Positions 34,406 through 43,362 of a stretch of 64,000 nt of DNA are shown here, in pieces. Positions within the stretch are counted from its first letter, which is position 1; each line of letters begins with the position of its first letter. The stretch covers positions 62,001-126,000 of the forward strand of contig NZ_CP084263.1 in assembly GCF_022879575.1 (NCBI RefSeq). Reading direction: 5' to 3'. The DNA comes from Caballeronia sp. SL2Y3. Lineage in GTDB: Bacteria; Pseudomonadota; Gammaproteobacteria; Burkholderiales; Burkholderiaceae. Both the position numbers and the translations under genes were made by a program. Under the pieces are notes generated by a model that was given only the letters and a program-made list of their open reading frames with translations, was not told where the DNA came from and did no database searches.

Positions 34406-35344
34406 ATGAAAATGGTCCGCCTGGAAGACCTGCAACTCTTTGTCAGAACCGCGGCGCTCGGCAGCTTTTCGAATGCGGCGAGGGAGGCAGACCTCCTGCC
34501 CGGCCAGGTCAGCGCGGCCATCTTGCGGCTGGAGCGAGAGCTCGACGTCCGGCTCTTCGCGCGGTCCACGCGCAGTCTCAAGCTCACCGCAGAAGGCGAG
34601 CAGTACCTTCCCTACGCGGAAGAAGTTCTCTCCATGCTCCATGAGGGCCGCGAACGTCTGCATGGAGAACGACATGCCCTGCAAGGCATCTTGCGTATCG
34701 CGGCGCCATCCGATCTGGGCCGCAATAGCCTGCTGCGTTGGCTGGGAGCGTTTCGCGATCTCCATCCGAAGCTGACCTTGCGGCTGTCGTTGTCGGATCA
34801 TGTGACCGACGTCTTTCGCGATCCGGTGGACGTGGCCATCCGGTATGGGTCTGCGGAACAGGCGAGCTACGTTGCGCTTGCCCTTGCCGTGAACAACCGA
34901 AGGGTGTTGGTGGCCTCGCCGGAGTACCTCAAGCGGCGCGGCTCACCGGCTTCTCTCGATGAACTCGTGTTGCACGACTGCCTGCCCTATGTCCTGGCGG
35001 GGCGCGTCTACGACCGCTGGTCGTTTCCATTCAACGGCGTGCGGCGGCAGGTTACGGTGAGGGGCACGCTGCTGTGTGACGACGCGGAAATCGCAAGGCG
35101 ATGGGCGGTGGAAGGCCGGGGCATCGCCTATAAATCGTGGCTCGACGTGCACGACGACGTGCTGGCCGGCCGATTGCAGGTTCTGTTGCCCGACCAACCG
35201 GGGGAAACGGTGCCGCTGAACCTCGTGTGTCCGCACCGCCGTCAGTTCTCGCCGGCGGTGAGATATCTTCATGCCCATCTCAGCGAACGGGTGCTGCCGA
35301 TGAGCGCGGCCATGCGCGAGTACGCGAGCGTGCGCGTCGAATGA
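34406..35344 (+). CDS. LysR family transcriptional regulator
   Basis: The protein has 312 residues with an N-terminal winged HTH (LEDLQLFVRTAALGSFSNAAREA, shown in part; residues about 5-65) and a two-lobed effector domain (about 90-300). It resembles the CrgA/YhjC-like group that controls divergent oxidoreductase genes. It is divergent from the quinone-reductase-like gene with 134 bases between, so it probably controls that run. ATG at 34412 is an alternative start. Confidence 0.92.
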   Translation: MKMVRLEDLQLFVRTAALGSFSNAAREADLLPGQVSAAILRLERELDVRLFARSTRSLKLTAEGEQYLPYAEEVLSMLHEGRERLHGERHALQGILRIAAPSDLGRNSLLRWLGAFRDLHPKLTLRLSLSDHVTDVFRDPVDVAIRYGSAEQASYVALALAVNNRRVLVASPEYLKRRGSPASLDELVLHDCLPYVLAGRVYDRWSFPFNGVRRQVTVRGTLLCDDAEIARRWAVEGRGIAYKSWLDVHDDVLAGRLQVLLPDQPGETVPLNLVCPHRRQFSPAVRYLHAHLSERVLPMSAAMREYASVRVE

Positions 35345-35592
35345 CGGTGAAGCGTTTGAGCGCGGCACCGACTCTGCCGCTCCGACGAGCGCGCGGCATG
35401 AAGCGAGCCGGTGAAGCCGGTGATTGCTCAGTGGAGACATCAGCGAGTTGTCGCATGCAATCGCACGCAATTCCGAGCGATGCTGCCACCTTGGTCGGTC
35501 CCCCTAATGTTTTATCAGACGGGCCGGCGTCGATCACGATACGCCCCCGTCACGAAGCGATGCATTCAGGGCCCTCCTATTTTTGACCGCCG
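35345..35592. other. Intergenic region before the amide-operon promoter
   Basis: No gene is seen. Together with the leader annotated next, the whole gap between the LysR gene and the binding-protein gene is 418 bases. Confidence 0.4.
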
Positions 35593-35622
35593 TTGACAAC
35601 TGAAAATTCGACGCATTAGACT
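35593..35622 (+). promoter_or_regulatory. Sigma-70-type promoter of the amide operon
   Basis: A perfect -35 TTGACA at 35593-35598 and a -10 TAGACT at 35617-35622 (4 of 6) are spaced 18 bases apart. The expected start point, about 35629, falls just before the first leader hairpin. Confidence 0.6.
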
Positions 35623-35628
35623 GCCTCA

Positions 35629-35674
35629 TACCTCGCGGCCTGACAAAGATGTCCGCCCGAGGACCCGGCACAGA
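35629..35674 (+). promoter_or_regulatory. ANTAR two-hairpin antitermination motif
   Basis: Hairpin 1 has GAC/GTC closing the hexaloop AAAGAT (35645-35650), with further G-C pairs below after mismatches. Hairpin 2 has GGC/GCC closing the hexaloop ACAGAA (35670-35675), and AGG (35660-35662) can pair with CCT (35680-35682). Both hexaloops have A at position 1 and G at position 4, the features that ANTAR proteins recognise. The 3' side of hairpin 2 is shared with the 5' side of the terminator, so the two structures exclude each other. The ANTAR protein AmiR is encoded 7 kb downstream in the same operon. Confidence 0.8.
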
Positions 35675-35716
35675 AGCCCCCTGACGAACCGACGGTTCGT
35701 CAGGGGGCTTTTTTTT
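35675..35716 (+). terminator. Rho-independent terminator in the amide-operon leader
   Basis: A perfect 16-bp stem (35675-35690 with 35694-35709) with a three-base loop is followed by a run of eight T, 46 bases before the first start codon of the operon. Its position inside a leader and its overlap with hairpin 2 mark it as a regulated attenuator. Confidence 0.92.
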
Positions 35717-35762
35717 GTTCGCATTTTTCCGTTGTTTCTGCGCCCACTTCTGGAGAATCCGC

Positions 35763-36995
35763 ATGTTGCTGAAGCCGTCGGGCTGGATGCGTCTCGCCCT
35801 TACCGCAGGATTTGCACTGACTTCGCTCGCATCGAGTGCCGCCGATCCCGTTAAGATCGGCCTGCTGGAAGATGCCTCGGGAAACTTCGCACTGGCGACG
35901 ATCCCGAAGATTCACGCCACGCAGCTCGCCGTCGATGAGATCAACGCCAAGGGCGGCATCCTCGGACGTCCGGTTTCACTGATCGCCTACGACACTCAGT
36001 CGGACAACACCAAGTTCCAGGAACTCGCACGGCGTCTCGTGCAGACCGACAAGCCGGATGTGATCTTCGGCGCCTTCTCCAGCGCATCGCGCGAGGCCAT
36101 ACGGCCCATCATGGATCGCGCGCATCAGCTTTACTGGTACGACAATCAGTACGAAGGCGGCGTTTGCGATACCAACACCTTCGTCACGGGCGCGGTCCCC
36201 GAGCAGCAATTCTCGACACTCATTCCGTGGATGATGCAGAAGTACGGCAAGAAGGTGTACACCATCGCCGCCGACTACAACTTCGGGCAGATTTCCGCCG
36301 AATGGGTGCGCAACATCGTCAAGGAGAACGGCGGCACGATGGTCGGCGAGGAATTCATTCCGCTGTCCGTATCGCAGTTCGGCCAGACGATTCAGAACAT
36401 CCAGAAGGCCAAGCCCGACTTCGTCGTGACCTTGCTGGTCGGCGCGAATCAGGCTTCGTACTACGAACAGCAGGCGTCGGCCCATCTGAACCTGCCGATG
36501 GCGAGTTCGGTGAACGTCGGTCAGGCGTATGAGCACAAGCGCTTCAAACCGCCCGCGCTCAAGGACATGTACGTGACCGCGAACTATGTGGAAGAAGTCG
36601 ATTCGCCCGCCAGCAACGACTTCAAGAAGCGCTTCCACGCGAAGTTCCCGAACGAGCCGTACATCAATCAGGAAGCGGCGAACGCGTACGACGCCATCTA
36701 TCTCTACAAGGCGGCCGTCGAAAAGGCCAAGACGACGAATCAGGACGCGGTGCGCAAGGCGCTCGAAACCGGCATCTGCACGGAAGGCGCGCAAGGCAAG
36801 GTCTGCATGGACCCGAAGAGCCATCACGCGAGCCATACCATTTACCTCGTGCATGTGAAGGACGATCACTCGGTCGATATCCCGAAGGTCTGGAACGACG
36901 TCCAGCCGTACTGGCTAGGCAAGGTGGGCTGTGATTTGCCGAACAAGCCGGATCACCGCCAGTACACGCCGTCGAACCTGCCCAAGAAGTCCTGA
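35763..36995 (+). CDS. Amide/urea-type ABC transporter substrate-binding protein
   Basis: The protein has 410 residues. A Sec signal peptide ends near SLASSA-AD, and the mature type-1 periplasmic-binding domain starts DPVKIGLLEDASGNFALA. It is of the HAAT/UrtA-FmdD group, close in layout to AmiC, with Cys-containing segments GGVCDTNTF and GICTEGAQGKVCMDP. GGAGAATCC precedes the ATG at 35763; the longer frame upstream runs through the terminator. It would bind urea or a short-chain amide, given the formamidase and amiCR genes in the same operon. Confidence 0.9.
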   Translation: MLLKPSGWMRLALTAGFALTSLASSAADPVKIGLLEDASGNFALATIPKIHATQLAVDEINAKGGILGRPVSLIAYDTQSDNTKFQELARRLVQTDKPDVIFGAFSSASREAIRPIMDRAHQLYWYDNQYEGGVCDTNTFVTGAVPEQQFSTLIPWMMQKYGKKVYTIAADYNFGQISAEWVRNIVKENGGTMVGEEFIPLSVSQFGQTIQNIQKAKPDFVVTLLVGANQASYYEQQASAHLNLPMASSVNVGQAYEHKRFKPPALKDMYVTANYVEEVDSPASNDFKKRFHAKFPNEPYINQEAANAYDAIYLYKAAVEKAKTTNQDAVRKALETGICTEGAQGKVCMDPKSHHASHTIYLVHVKDDHSVDIPKVWNDVQPYWLGKVGCDLPNKPDHRQYTPSNLPKKS

Positions 36996-37060
36996 TCCGC
37001 GCCGGCGCGCGCTCGCAGAACATAGCGAACGCGCGTCCGCCTTCTGAACGTGGAGCATGC

Positions 37061-37930
37061 ATGGCCACCTTTTCCGTTCTCTACTCGCTCATCTATCAGT
37101 TCGGCGACAGCTTCGCCTATCTGGTGCTCGCGGCGCTCGGTCTCGCGGTGATCTTCGGCATGATGGGCGTGATCAATCTCGCGCACGGCGAGTTCATCAT
37201 GTGCGGCGCGTATGTGACGATCATCGCGGCCAAGCGCGGGTTGCCGCTTCCGCTCGCCATGCTGCTCGGCGCGCTCGCGGCGGCGCTCGCGGGTGTCGTG
37301 ATCGAACGGCTCGTCATTCGTCACCTGTACGACCGCTTGTTCGATTCCGTTGTGGCGACGTGGGCCATCAGCCTCATCGTGCAACAGACCATGCTGCTCG
37401 TCGCCGGTCCTTCGATAGAAGGCATCGGCACGCCGTTCGGCTCGTTCTCGCTCGGCGACTATTCGTTTTCGACATATCGCGCGCTGTTGCCGGGCATTGC
37501 GCTCGCCATCCTGTTCGGGCTGTACGTGCTGTTCTTCAAGACGAACTACGGCGTCTGCGCCCGCGCCACGATTCAGAACGCCAACATCGCGCAATGTCTG
37601 GGGCTGCGCACGGACCGGCTCTACACGCTGACTTTCGCGCTCGGCGCGGGGCTCGCCGGGCTGACCGGCGCGCTGTATGCGCCGACCATGACCGCAGTGC
37701 CGACGATGGGCAGCAACTTCATCGTGCAGGCGTTCGTGTCGGTGGTCGTCGGCGGCGCGAACGTGATCGCCGGGACGACGCCCGCTGCGGCCGTGCTTGC
37801 CGTCATCCAGACCGCGCTTACGGCCTCGTATGGTCAGTTGTTCGGACAGATCGGCTTGCTGGTGACGGTCATCGTGGTGATCCGGCTGATGCCGCAAGGT
37901 CTCGGCAACCTCTTTTCCCGCGCGCGCTAG
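37061..37930 (+). CDS. ABC transporter permease, LivH/UrtB type
   Basis: The protein has 289 residues, with about eight membrane segments and the family hallmark VINLAHGEFIMCGAYV near residue 40. FALGAGLAGLTGALYAP and VVGGANVIAGTTPAAA are the second half motifs. It forms the channel with the LivM-type permease encoded 9 bases downstream. Confidence 0.92.
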   Translation: MATFSVLYSLIYQFGDSFAYLVLAALGLAVIFGMMGVINLAHGEFIMCGAYVTIIAAKRGLPLPLAMLLGALAAALAGVVIERLVIRHLYDRLFDSVVATWAISLIVQQTMLLVAGPSIEGIGTPFGSFSLGDYSFSTYRALLPGIALAILFGLYVLFFKTNYGVCARATIQNANIAQCLGLRTDRLYTLTFALGAGLAGLTGALYAPTMTAVPTMGSNFIVQAFVSVVVGGANVIAGTTPAAAVLAVIQTALTASYGQLFGQIGLLVTVIVVIRLMPQGLGNLFSRAR

Positions 37931-37939
37931 GAGGCAAAC

Positions 37940-39019
37940 GTGAAGCAAACGAAAGAGCCTTCGCGGCTGTTCCCGGCCCGCGCCACGCGCGCGGTCCAGT
38001 ACGTGCCATGGCTCGTGGGGCTCGCGCTGCCGCTCGTCGTGGACGCCACCACGAGCGGCAATCTCGCCTACTGCCTGTTGTGGGCCTTCGGCGCGGTCGG
38101 CCTCGCCGCGATGTGGGGCTATGGCGGCATCCTGTCGTTCGGGCAGACGGCCTTCTTCGGCTTGGCGGGCTACAGCTACGGCATCTTCACGCTGAACTAC
38201 GGCGATGCCTGGTTCGATTCGTGGCTGGGTCTCGTCGCTGGACTGGCGGTGAGCGTCGTCGTGGCGGCGCTGATCGGCTACATGATCTTCTACGGCCGCA
38301 TCAAGGGCGTGTTCATCGGTATCGTCACGCTGTCGGTGACGCTCGTGCTCGAAACGTTCATGTCGCAGACGGCTGGCCCGCAGTGGGCGATCGGCGAAGC
38401 GCGTCTGAACGGCTACAACGGCATGGGCGGCATGCCGCCGCTCACGATCCCGTGGCCTGGCGGCCCGCTGACGCTGGAAAACGCGAGCTTCTACTACCTC
38501 GTGCTGATCCTGTTGATCGTGGTCTATGCCGCGATGCGCAGGCTGCTCGACGGCACGTTCGGGCTCACGCTCATCGCCATTCGCGAGAACCCGCAGCGCG
38601 CCGAGATGCTGGGCGTCGACATCCGCCGGCATCAGCTTCTGGTATTCGTGCTCGGGTGTACGCTCGGCGGATTGTCGGGCGCGCTGTACACGGTCTGGGG
38701 CTCGTACATCACGCCGTCGACGATGGGCCTCACCTCCGCCGCCATGCCCGTCATCTGGGTGGCGACGTCGGGCAGGAAGAGCATCGGCGGAACTGTTCTC
38801 GGGACCGCGCTGCTGGTGTGGCTTTCGCAGAATCTCGCGGTGTACGGCAGCCAGTACGCGCTCATCCTGCTCGGCGCGATTCTCTTGATCGTCGTGCTGG
38901 CCGCGCCGGAAGGTCTGCTGCCGTTCGTGACACGGCATCTGCGGCGTCTGAGCCGCCGCCCGGGTCAGGATGCGCGTCTCGGCGGCGCATGTCTTAAACG
39001 TGAGGAGGGCAAGTCATGA
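37940..39019 (+). CDS. ABC transporter permease, LivM/UrtC type
   Basis: The protein has 359 residues, with a GTG start preceded by a perfect AGGAGG. Motifs GGILSFGQTAFFGLAGY and IRENPQRAEMLGVD belong to the LivM/UrtC family. The stop overlaps the next start by four bases. Confidence 0.92.
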   Translation: MKQTKEPSRLFPARATRAVQYVPWLVGLALPLVVDATTSGNLAYCLLWAFGAVGLAAMWGYGGILSFGQTAFFGLAGYSYGIFTLNYGDAWFDSWLGLVAGLAVSVVVAALIGYMIFYGRIKGVFIGIVTLSVTLVLETFMSQTAGPQWAIGEARLNGYNGMGGMPPLTIPWPGGPLTLENASFYYLVLILLIVVYAAMRRLLDGTFGLTLIAIRENPQRAEMLGVDIRRHQLLVFVLGCTLGGLSGALYTVWGSYITPSTMGLTSAAMPVIWVATSGRKSIGGTVLGTALLVWLSQNLAVYGSQYALILLGAILLIVVLAAPEGLLPFVTRHLRRLSRRPGQDARLGGACLKREEGKS

Positions 39020-39726
39020 CCACGCTCCTGGAAACGCGCGGACTCAAGAAGCACTTCGGCGGCGCGCATGTCATCAACGGCATCGACTTCAGTATCGATG
39101 CAGGCGAGATCCGCTGCGTGATCGGCCCCAACGGCGCGGGCAAGAGCACGTTCTTCAAGCTCATCACCGGAGAGCACCGGCCGTCCGAGGGCAGCGTGAT
39201 GTTTCTCGGCCAGGACATGAGTCATGTGCTGCCGCACGAACGCATTCGCATGGGCATGAGCATCAAGTTCCAGATTCCCGGCGTGTTCCCGGATCTGAGC
39301 GTGCGCCAGCATCTGCAGTTGTCGCTGCATCGCGCGAAGGACGACCGGCCCGAAAGCCTCGATGAGCTGTTGCAGCGCTTCATGCTGGAAGACGAGGAGC
39401 ATGTGCTCGCTCGCAATCTGTCGCACGGCAAAAAGCAATGGCTCGAAATCGCCATGGCGGTCTCGCTGCGTCCGAAGCTGCTCTTTCTCGATGAACCCGT
39501 TGCGGGCATGTCCGTCGAGGAAACGCATGCGACCGGCGAACTCATCAAGCGTCTCTCGGCGGCCGGCCTCACGATGATGGTCGTCGAACACGACATGACC
39601 TTCGTCAAGCAGATCGCCTCGCGGGTGACGGTGCTCCACGGAGGAAGCCTGCTCGCCGATGGTCCGCTCGACGAGATCCTCGCCCGCGACGATGTGGCGG
39701 AAGTCTATCTGGGGAAGAAAAAATGA
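39016..39726 (+). CDS. ABC transporter ATP-binding protein, LivG/UrtD type
   Basis: The protein has 236 residues. Walker A is GPNGAGKST (about residue 38) and Walker B is LLFLDEPVAGMS. The signature is NLSHGKKQWLE, the UrtD-type variant of LSGGxxQ, which favours the urea/amide group over branched-chain amino-acid LivG. Start and stop overlap both neighbours (ATGA). Confidence 0.93.
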   Translation: MTTLLETRGLKKHFGGAHVINGIDFSIDAGEIRCVIGPNGAGKSTFFKLITGEHRPSEGSVMFLGQDMSHVLPHERIRMGMSIKFQIPGVFPDLSVRQHLQLSLHRAKDDRPESLDELLQRFMLEDEEHVLARNLSHGKKQWLEIAMAVSLRPKLLFLDEPVAGMSVEETHATGELIKRLSAAGLTMMVVEHDMTFVKQIASRVTVLHGGSLLADGPLDEILARDDVAEVYLGKKK

Positions 39727-40430
39727 GTGCGTTGCTCCAGGTGTCGGGTGTGGAAGCGGGATATGGCGGCGGCCGCGTGCTCAACGGCGTGTCGTTCGGC
39801 GTCGGGCGGGGCGAAGTGCTCGCGCTGATCGGCCGCAACGGCGTCGGCAAGACGACGCTGATGCGCGCGTTGATCGGCCTGATCGGTCTCGACGGAGGAA
39901 CGATCGAACTGGATGGCGATGACATCGGCCACGAGAAGCCCTACGTTCGCGCGCAGCGGGGCATGGGCTACGTGCCGCAGGGCCGCGAGATCTTCGGCGC
40001 GTTGACGGTTGCGGAGAACCTGCAGGTCGGCGCGCAGGCGAATCGCGCGCAGGCGGCGCAGATGAAGGATAAGGTCGTCGGCTACTTTCCGATTCTGAAG
40101 AAGCGCTACCAGCAGAAAGCGGGAACCATGAGCGGCGGCGAACAGCAGCAGCTTGCCATCGCGCGTGCGCTGATCAGTTCGCCGAAGGTCGTGTTGCTCG
40201 ATGAGCCATCCGAAGGCATCCAGCCATCCATTGTCGATCTGATCGGCGAAACGCTTCAGCAAATCGCCCATGAAACAGGGATCGGCGTGGTGCTGGTCGA
40301 GCAGGACATGGGAATGGTCGAACGCATCGCGACGCGCTGCTGCGTGATGGACAAGGGCCGTATCGTCGAGACGCTGAGCCCGGCGCAGCTCGCGGACGAA
40401 CAACTGATTCGCCAGTATCTGGCACTGTGA
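39723..40430 (+). CDS. ABC transporter ATP-binding protein, LivF/UrtE type
   Basis: The protein has 235 residues. Walker A is GRNGVGKTT, the signature MSGGEQQQLAIARAL and Walker B VVLLDEPSEGIQPSIV. The EGIQPSIV ending is usual in UrtE. It completes the five-gene importer and is followed after 12 bases by the formamidase-type gene. Confidence 0.93.
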   Translation: MSALLQVSGVEAGYGGGRVLNGVSFGVGRGEVLALIGRNGVGKTTLMRALIGLIGLDGGTIELDGDDIGHEKPYVRAQRGMGYVPQGREIFGALTVAENLQVGAQANRAQAAQMKDKVVGYFPILKKRYQQKAGTMSGGEQQQLAIARALISSPKVVLLDEPSEGIQPSIVDLIGETLQQIAHETGIGVVLVEQDMGMVERIATRCCVMDKGRIVETLSPAQLADEQLIRQYLAL

Positions 40431-40442
40431 CGGAGACGAAAC

Positions 40443-41429
40443 ATGAAATGGCTTGAAGACTCGATCATGATGAAGCGTGGCGTCGGCGCGGATCGCGAAC
40501 CGGTGGAGCACCATCTGACCGAGGAAATGCAGAAGACGTATCACTACACCATCGGGCCGTACTCGCAGCCGGTGTTGCATGTGAAGCCAGGCGATCGCGT
40601 CGTGGTGGAAACGCGCGATGCGTTCGAAGGCAAGATCAAAGAGGAGACCGACAAGCCGTCCGAAGTGCTGCAGGTGCCGTTCCTCAATCCGCAGAACGGC
40701 CCGATCATGATCGAGGGCGCGGAGAAGGGCGATGTGGTCGCCGTGTACATCGAAAAGATGGCGCCGCGCGGTGACGATCCGCATGGCTTCTGCTGCATGA
40801 TTCCCAACTTCGGCGGACTGACGGGCACGGACTACACCGCGCTTCTGAACGAGCCGCTGCCGGAAGTGGTGCGCAAGATCAGGATCGACGAAGAAAACGT
40901 GTACTGGAGCAAGCGCAATACGCTGCCGTACAAGCCGCACATCGGCACGCTGAGTCTTTCGCCGGAGATCGACTCCATCAATTCGCTCACGCCCGACAAC
41001 CACGGCGGCAACATGGACGTGCCCGACATGGGACCGGGCAGCATCACGTACTTGCCGGTGCGCTCGCCGGGCGGGCGGCTCTTCATCGGCGATGCGCACG
41101 CCTGTCAGGGCGACGGCGAAGTCTGCGGCACGGCGGTCGAATATCAGAGCACGACGACCGTGCGCGTCGATCTCATCAAGAAGTGGCAGATCGACTGGCC
41201 GCGGCTCGAAAACGAAGACGCGCTGATGAGCATCGGCAGCGCGCGGCCGCTGGAAGACGCGACCCGCATTGCCTATCGCGAACTGGTGCTGTGGATGGCC
41301 GCGGAATACGGCTTCGACAAGTGGGACGCGTACATGATGCTGAGTCAGGTCGGCAAGGTTCGACTGGGCAATTTTGTCGATCCAAAATACACGGTTGGCG
41401 CGATGGTCGCCAAGCACTACCTCAAGTAA
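40443..41429 (+). CDS. fmdA: Acetamidase/formamidase family protein
   Basis: This 328-residue protein belongs to the FmdA/AmdA family, which hydrolyses formamide or acetamide to the acid and ammonia with a metal site and no Ser nucleophile. Visible motifs are GDRVVVETRDAFEG, ENDHGG-type SLTPDNHGGNMD, GRLFIGDAHACQGDGEVCGTAVE and the acidic residues in them. It is shorter than the 390-410 residue formamidases, close to the acetamidase-like subgroup. It would release ammonia from the imported amide. The symbol is by family. Confidence 0.88.
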   Translation: MKWLEDSIMMKRGVGADREPVEHHLTEEMQKTYHYTIGPYSQPVLHVKPGDRVVVETRDAFEGKIKEETDKPSEVLQVPFLNPQNGPIMIEGAEKGDVVAVYIEKMAPRGDDPHGFCCMIPNFGGLTGTDYTALLNEPLPEVVRKIRIDEENVYWSKRNTLPYKPHIGTLSLSPEIDSINSLTPDNHGGNMDVPDMGPGSITYLPVRSPGGRLFIGDAHACQGDGEVCGTAVEYQSTTTVRVDLIKKWQIDWPRLENEDALMSIGSARPLEDATRIAYRELVLWMAAEYGFDKWDAYMMLSQVGKVRLGNFVDPKYTVGAMVAKHYLK

Positions 41430-41498
41430 CGCTTCGGTCAGACGAATCCAAGGCAGCCGGCATCACGCGCGGGGCGTCCGTTCCGCGCGCATTCTAGA

Positions 41499-42665
41499 GT
41501 GCGTCACGAAATGGCTTTGTCCGATCCCATCCGAGTGGGCCTGCTGTGCTCGACGAGCGGCTCGACCGCCCTGCTCGAACAGTCTCAATGGCGCGGTGCG
41601 CGCCTCGCCGTCGAGGAAATCAATGCGCGCGGCGGCATTGGCGGGCGCGAGCTCGTCGCGATTCACTACGACCCCGCGTCCGATCCGGCCGTGTTCCGCG
41701 AGCTCGCCGAGCGGCTGATCGTGAAGGACGGCGTCAACACCATCTTCGGCGGTTACACGTCGACGAGCCGCAAGGCGATGCTGCCCGTCGTCGAGAAGCA
41801 CAACCGGCTTCTCATCTACGCGCAGATGTACGAGGGCTTCGAGTATTCGGACAACATCATCTACAGCGGCGCGTCGCCCAATCAGAACGGCGTGCAGCTG
41901 GCGGACTTCATGACGGAGACCTTCGGCGCGCGCGTGTACTTCGTCGGTTCCAGCTACGTCTATCCGTACGAATGCAACCGCACCATGCAGGAACTGCTGC
42001 TTCAGCATCCCGAAGGCGCGATCCTCGGCGAACGGTATCTGTCGCTCGACGCCACGCGCGAGCAGTTCGAGCAAGTGGTCGCGGACATCCGGCGCAAGTC
42101 CCCGGACTGGATTTTCAGCACGGTCATCGGCGCGACGGTGCCGTATCTCTACGACGCCTACGCGCACGCCGACTTCGATCCCTCGCGCATGCCCATCGGC
42201 AGCCTGAATACATCGGAGACCGAAATACATGCGATGCAGCGCGGCATCGCGGCAGGGCACATCACGGCAGCGCCCTATTTTCAGAGCGTCGATACGGAAG
42301 AGAATCACCGCGCCGTGGCGCATCACCAGTCGCGCTACGGTTCGGACACCCCGACGGACATGAACTGGGAGGCTGCGTACTATCAAATGCATATGTTCGC
42401 CGAAGCCTACGCACGGTCGGGTTCCGACGAGATCGGCGTCATCATGCCGCATCTTCTCGGATCGGAATACGCGGCGCCGCAGGGCCGGGTGCGTATCGAT
42501 CCCGTGAATCATCACATGGCGCTCTATCCGCGCATCGGCCGCGCGAACGCCGATGGCCAGTTCACCATTCTGCGCGAGTCGAAGTTCGCCGTCGGCCCCG
42601 ACCCGTACATGACGCGCCAGAAGCTCGGGGACTGGGTCACGAAGCTGAGCACGCGAGAGTACTGA
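41499..42665 (+). CDS. amiC: AmiC-like amide sensor (cytoplasmic binding-fold protein)
   Basis: The protein has 388 residues in the periplasmic-binding type 1 fold but no signal peptide; it begins directly DPIRVGLLCSTSGSTALLEQSQ (in part). YAQMYEGFEYSDNIIYSGASPNQN (in part), FVGSSYVYPYECNR and PTDMNWEAAYYQMHMF match AmiC, which holds AmiR inactive until an amide binds. The GTG at 41499 is given; ATG at 41511 is possible and neither has a good ribosome site. The amiR gene starts one base after its stop. Confidence 0.9.
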   Translation: MRHEMALSDPIRVGLLCSTSGSTALLEQSQWRGARLAVEEINARGGIGGRELVAIHYDPASDPAVFRELAERLIVKDGVNTIFGGYTSTSRKAMLPVVEKHNRLLIYAQMYEGFEYSDNIIYSGASPNQNGVQLADFMTETFGARVYFVGSSYVYPYECNRTMQELLLQHPEGAILGERYLSLDATREQFEQVVADIRRKSPDWIFSTVIGATVPYLYDAYAHADFDPSRMPIGSLNTSETEIHAMQRGIAAGHITAAPYFQSVDTEENHRAVAHHQSRYGSDTPTDMNWEAAYYQMHMFAEAYARSGSDEIGVIMPHLLGSEYAAPQGRVRIDPVNHHMALYPRIGRANADGQFTILRESKFAVGPDPYMTRQKLGDWVTKLSTREY

Positions 42666-42666
42666 C

Positions 42667-43317
42667 GTGAGCGCGCGAACAGACAGAGGTCAGCGAAGCC
42701 TCACGGGTTCGATTCTCGAGCGCAATGCACGGGTTGTCGTTTTTCATCCGGACGACGACGACGGACTGACGCTCACGAATCATCTCCGGCGCATGGGCTT
42801 TCAGGTCGAGCGATGCTGGCCGCCCACCGACACGCTGCCCGAGAAGACCGATCTCGTGTTTCGGGCGTTGCTGCCCGAAGAGCGCGCGCCGAAGGGCGAG
42901 TGGTGCGGGCCGGATGCGCCGCCCGTCATCTGCGTGGTGGCGTACGAGAACCCGACCTTCATCGATCAGGCGATCAAGATGGGATCGGACGGCATCGTCA
43001 CCACGCCGATTCGCGCCTCCGGCCTGCTGTCTACCGTGGTGATGGCGCTCTATCACGCGAAGCGCGCGCGTCAACATACGCAACGCATTGCGAGGCTCGA
43101 ACAGAAGCTGCTCGACAGCCGGCACTTGCAGGAAGCCAAGAGCATCTTGATGACCATGCATCGCGTGAGCGAGCGCGAGGCTTACGACATGCTGCGCGCG
43201 CAGGCAATGGAAAAGCGCGTGACCATCGACGACATCTGTCATTCGGTCATTCAGGCGGGCGAAGTCTTGCAGATCGCGCGCGGGCTGGATTCGGAGGACG
43301 GGCGCGACAGGGATTGA
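42667..43317 (+). CDS. amiR: AmiR-like ANTAR-domain antitermination regulator
   Basis: The protein has 216 residues. A receiver-like N-terminal domain (about 20-130, starting ARVVVFHPDDDDG) lacks a clear phospho-acceptor Asp. A coiled coil (about 130-155) leads to an ANTAR domain (about 145-200: EAKSILMTMHRVSEREAYDML, then TIDDICHSVIQAG). AmiR/NasT proteins bind paired hairpins in leader RNA and prevent termination; the matching leader is at 35629-35716. GTG start one base after the amiC stop. Confidence 0.92.
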   Translation: MSARTDRGQRSLTGSILERNARVVVFHPDDDDGLTLTNHLRRMGFQVERCWPPTDTLPEKTDLVFRALLPEERAPKGEWCGPDAPPVICVVAYENPTFIDQAIKMGSDGIVTTPIRASGLLSTVVMALYHAKRARQHTQRIARLEQKLLDSRHLQEAKSILMTMHRVSEREAYDMLRAQAMEKRVTIDDICHSVIQAGEVLQIARGLDSEDGRDRD

Positions 43318-43362
43318 ACGCGTCGCGCCGCCCATTCATCGACACATCAAGGAGCGGCGAAC

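Noticed and set aside
42700-42720. tRNA T-arm-like GGTTCGATTCTC
   Set aside because: It lies within the amiR coding region, and no acceptor, D or anticodon arms can be formed around it.
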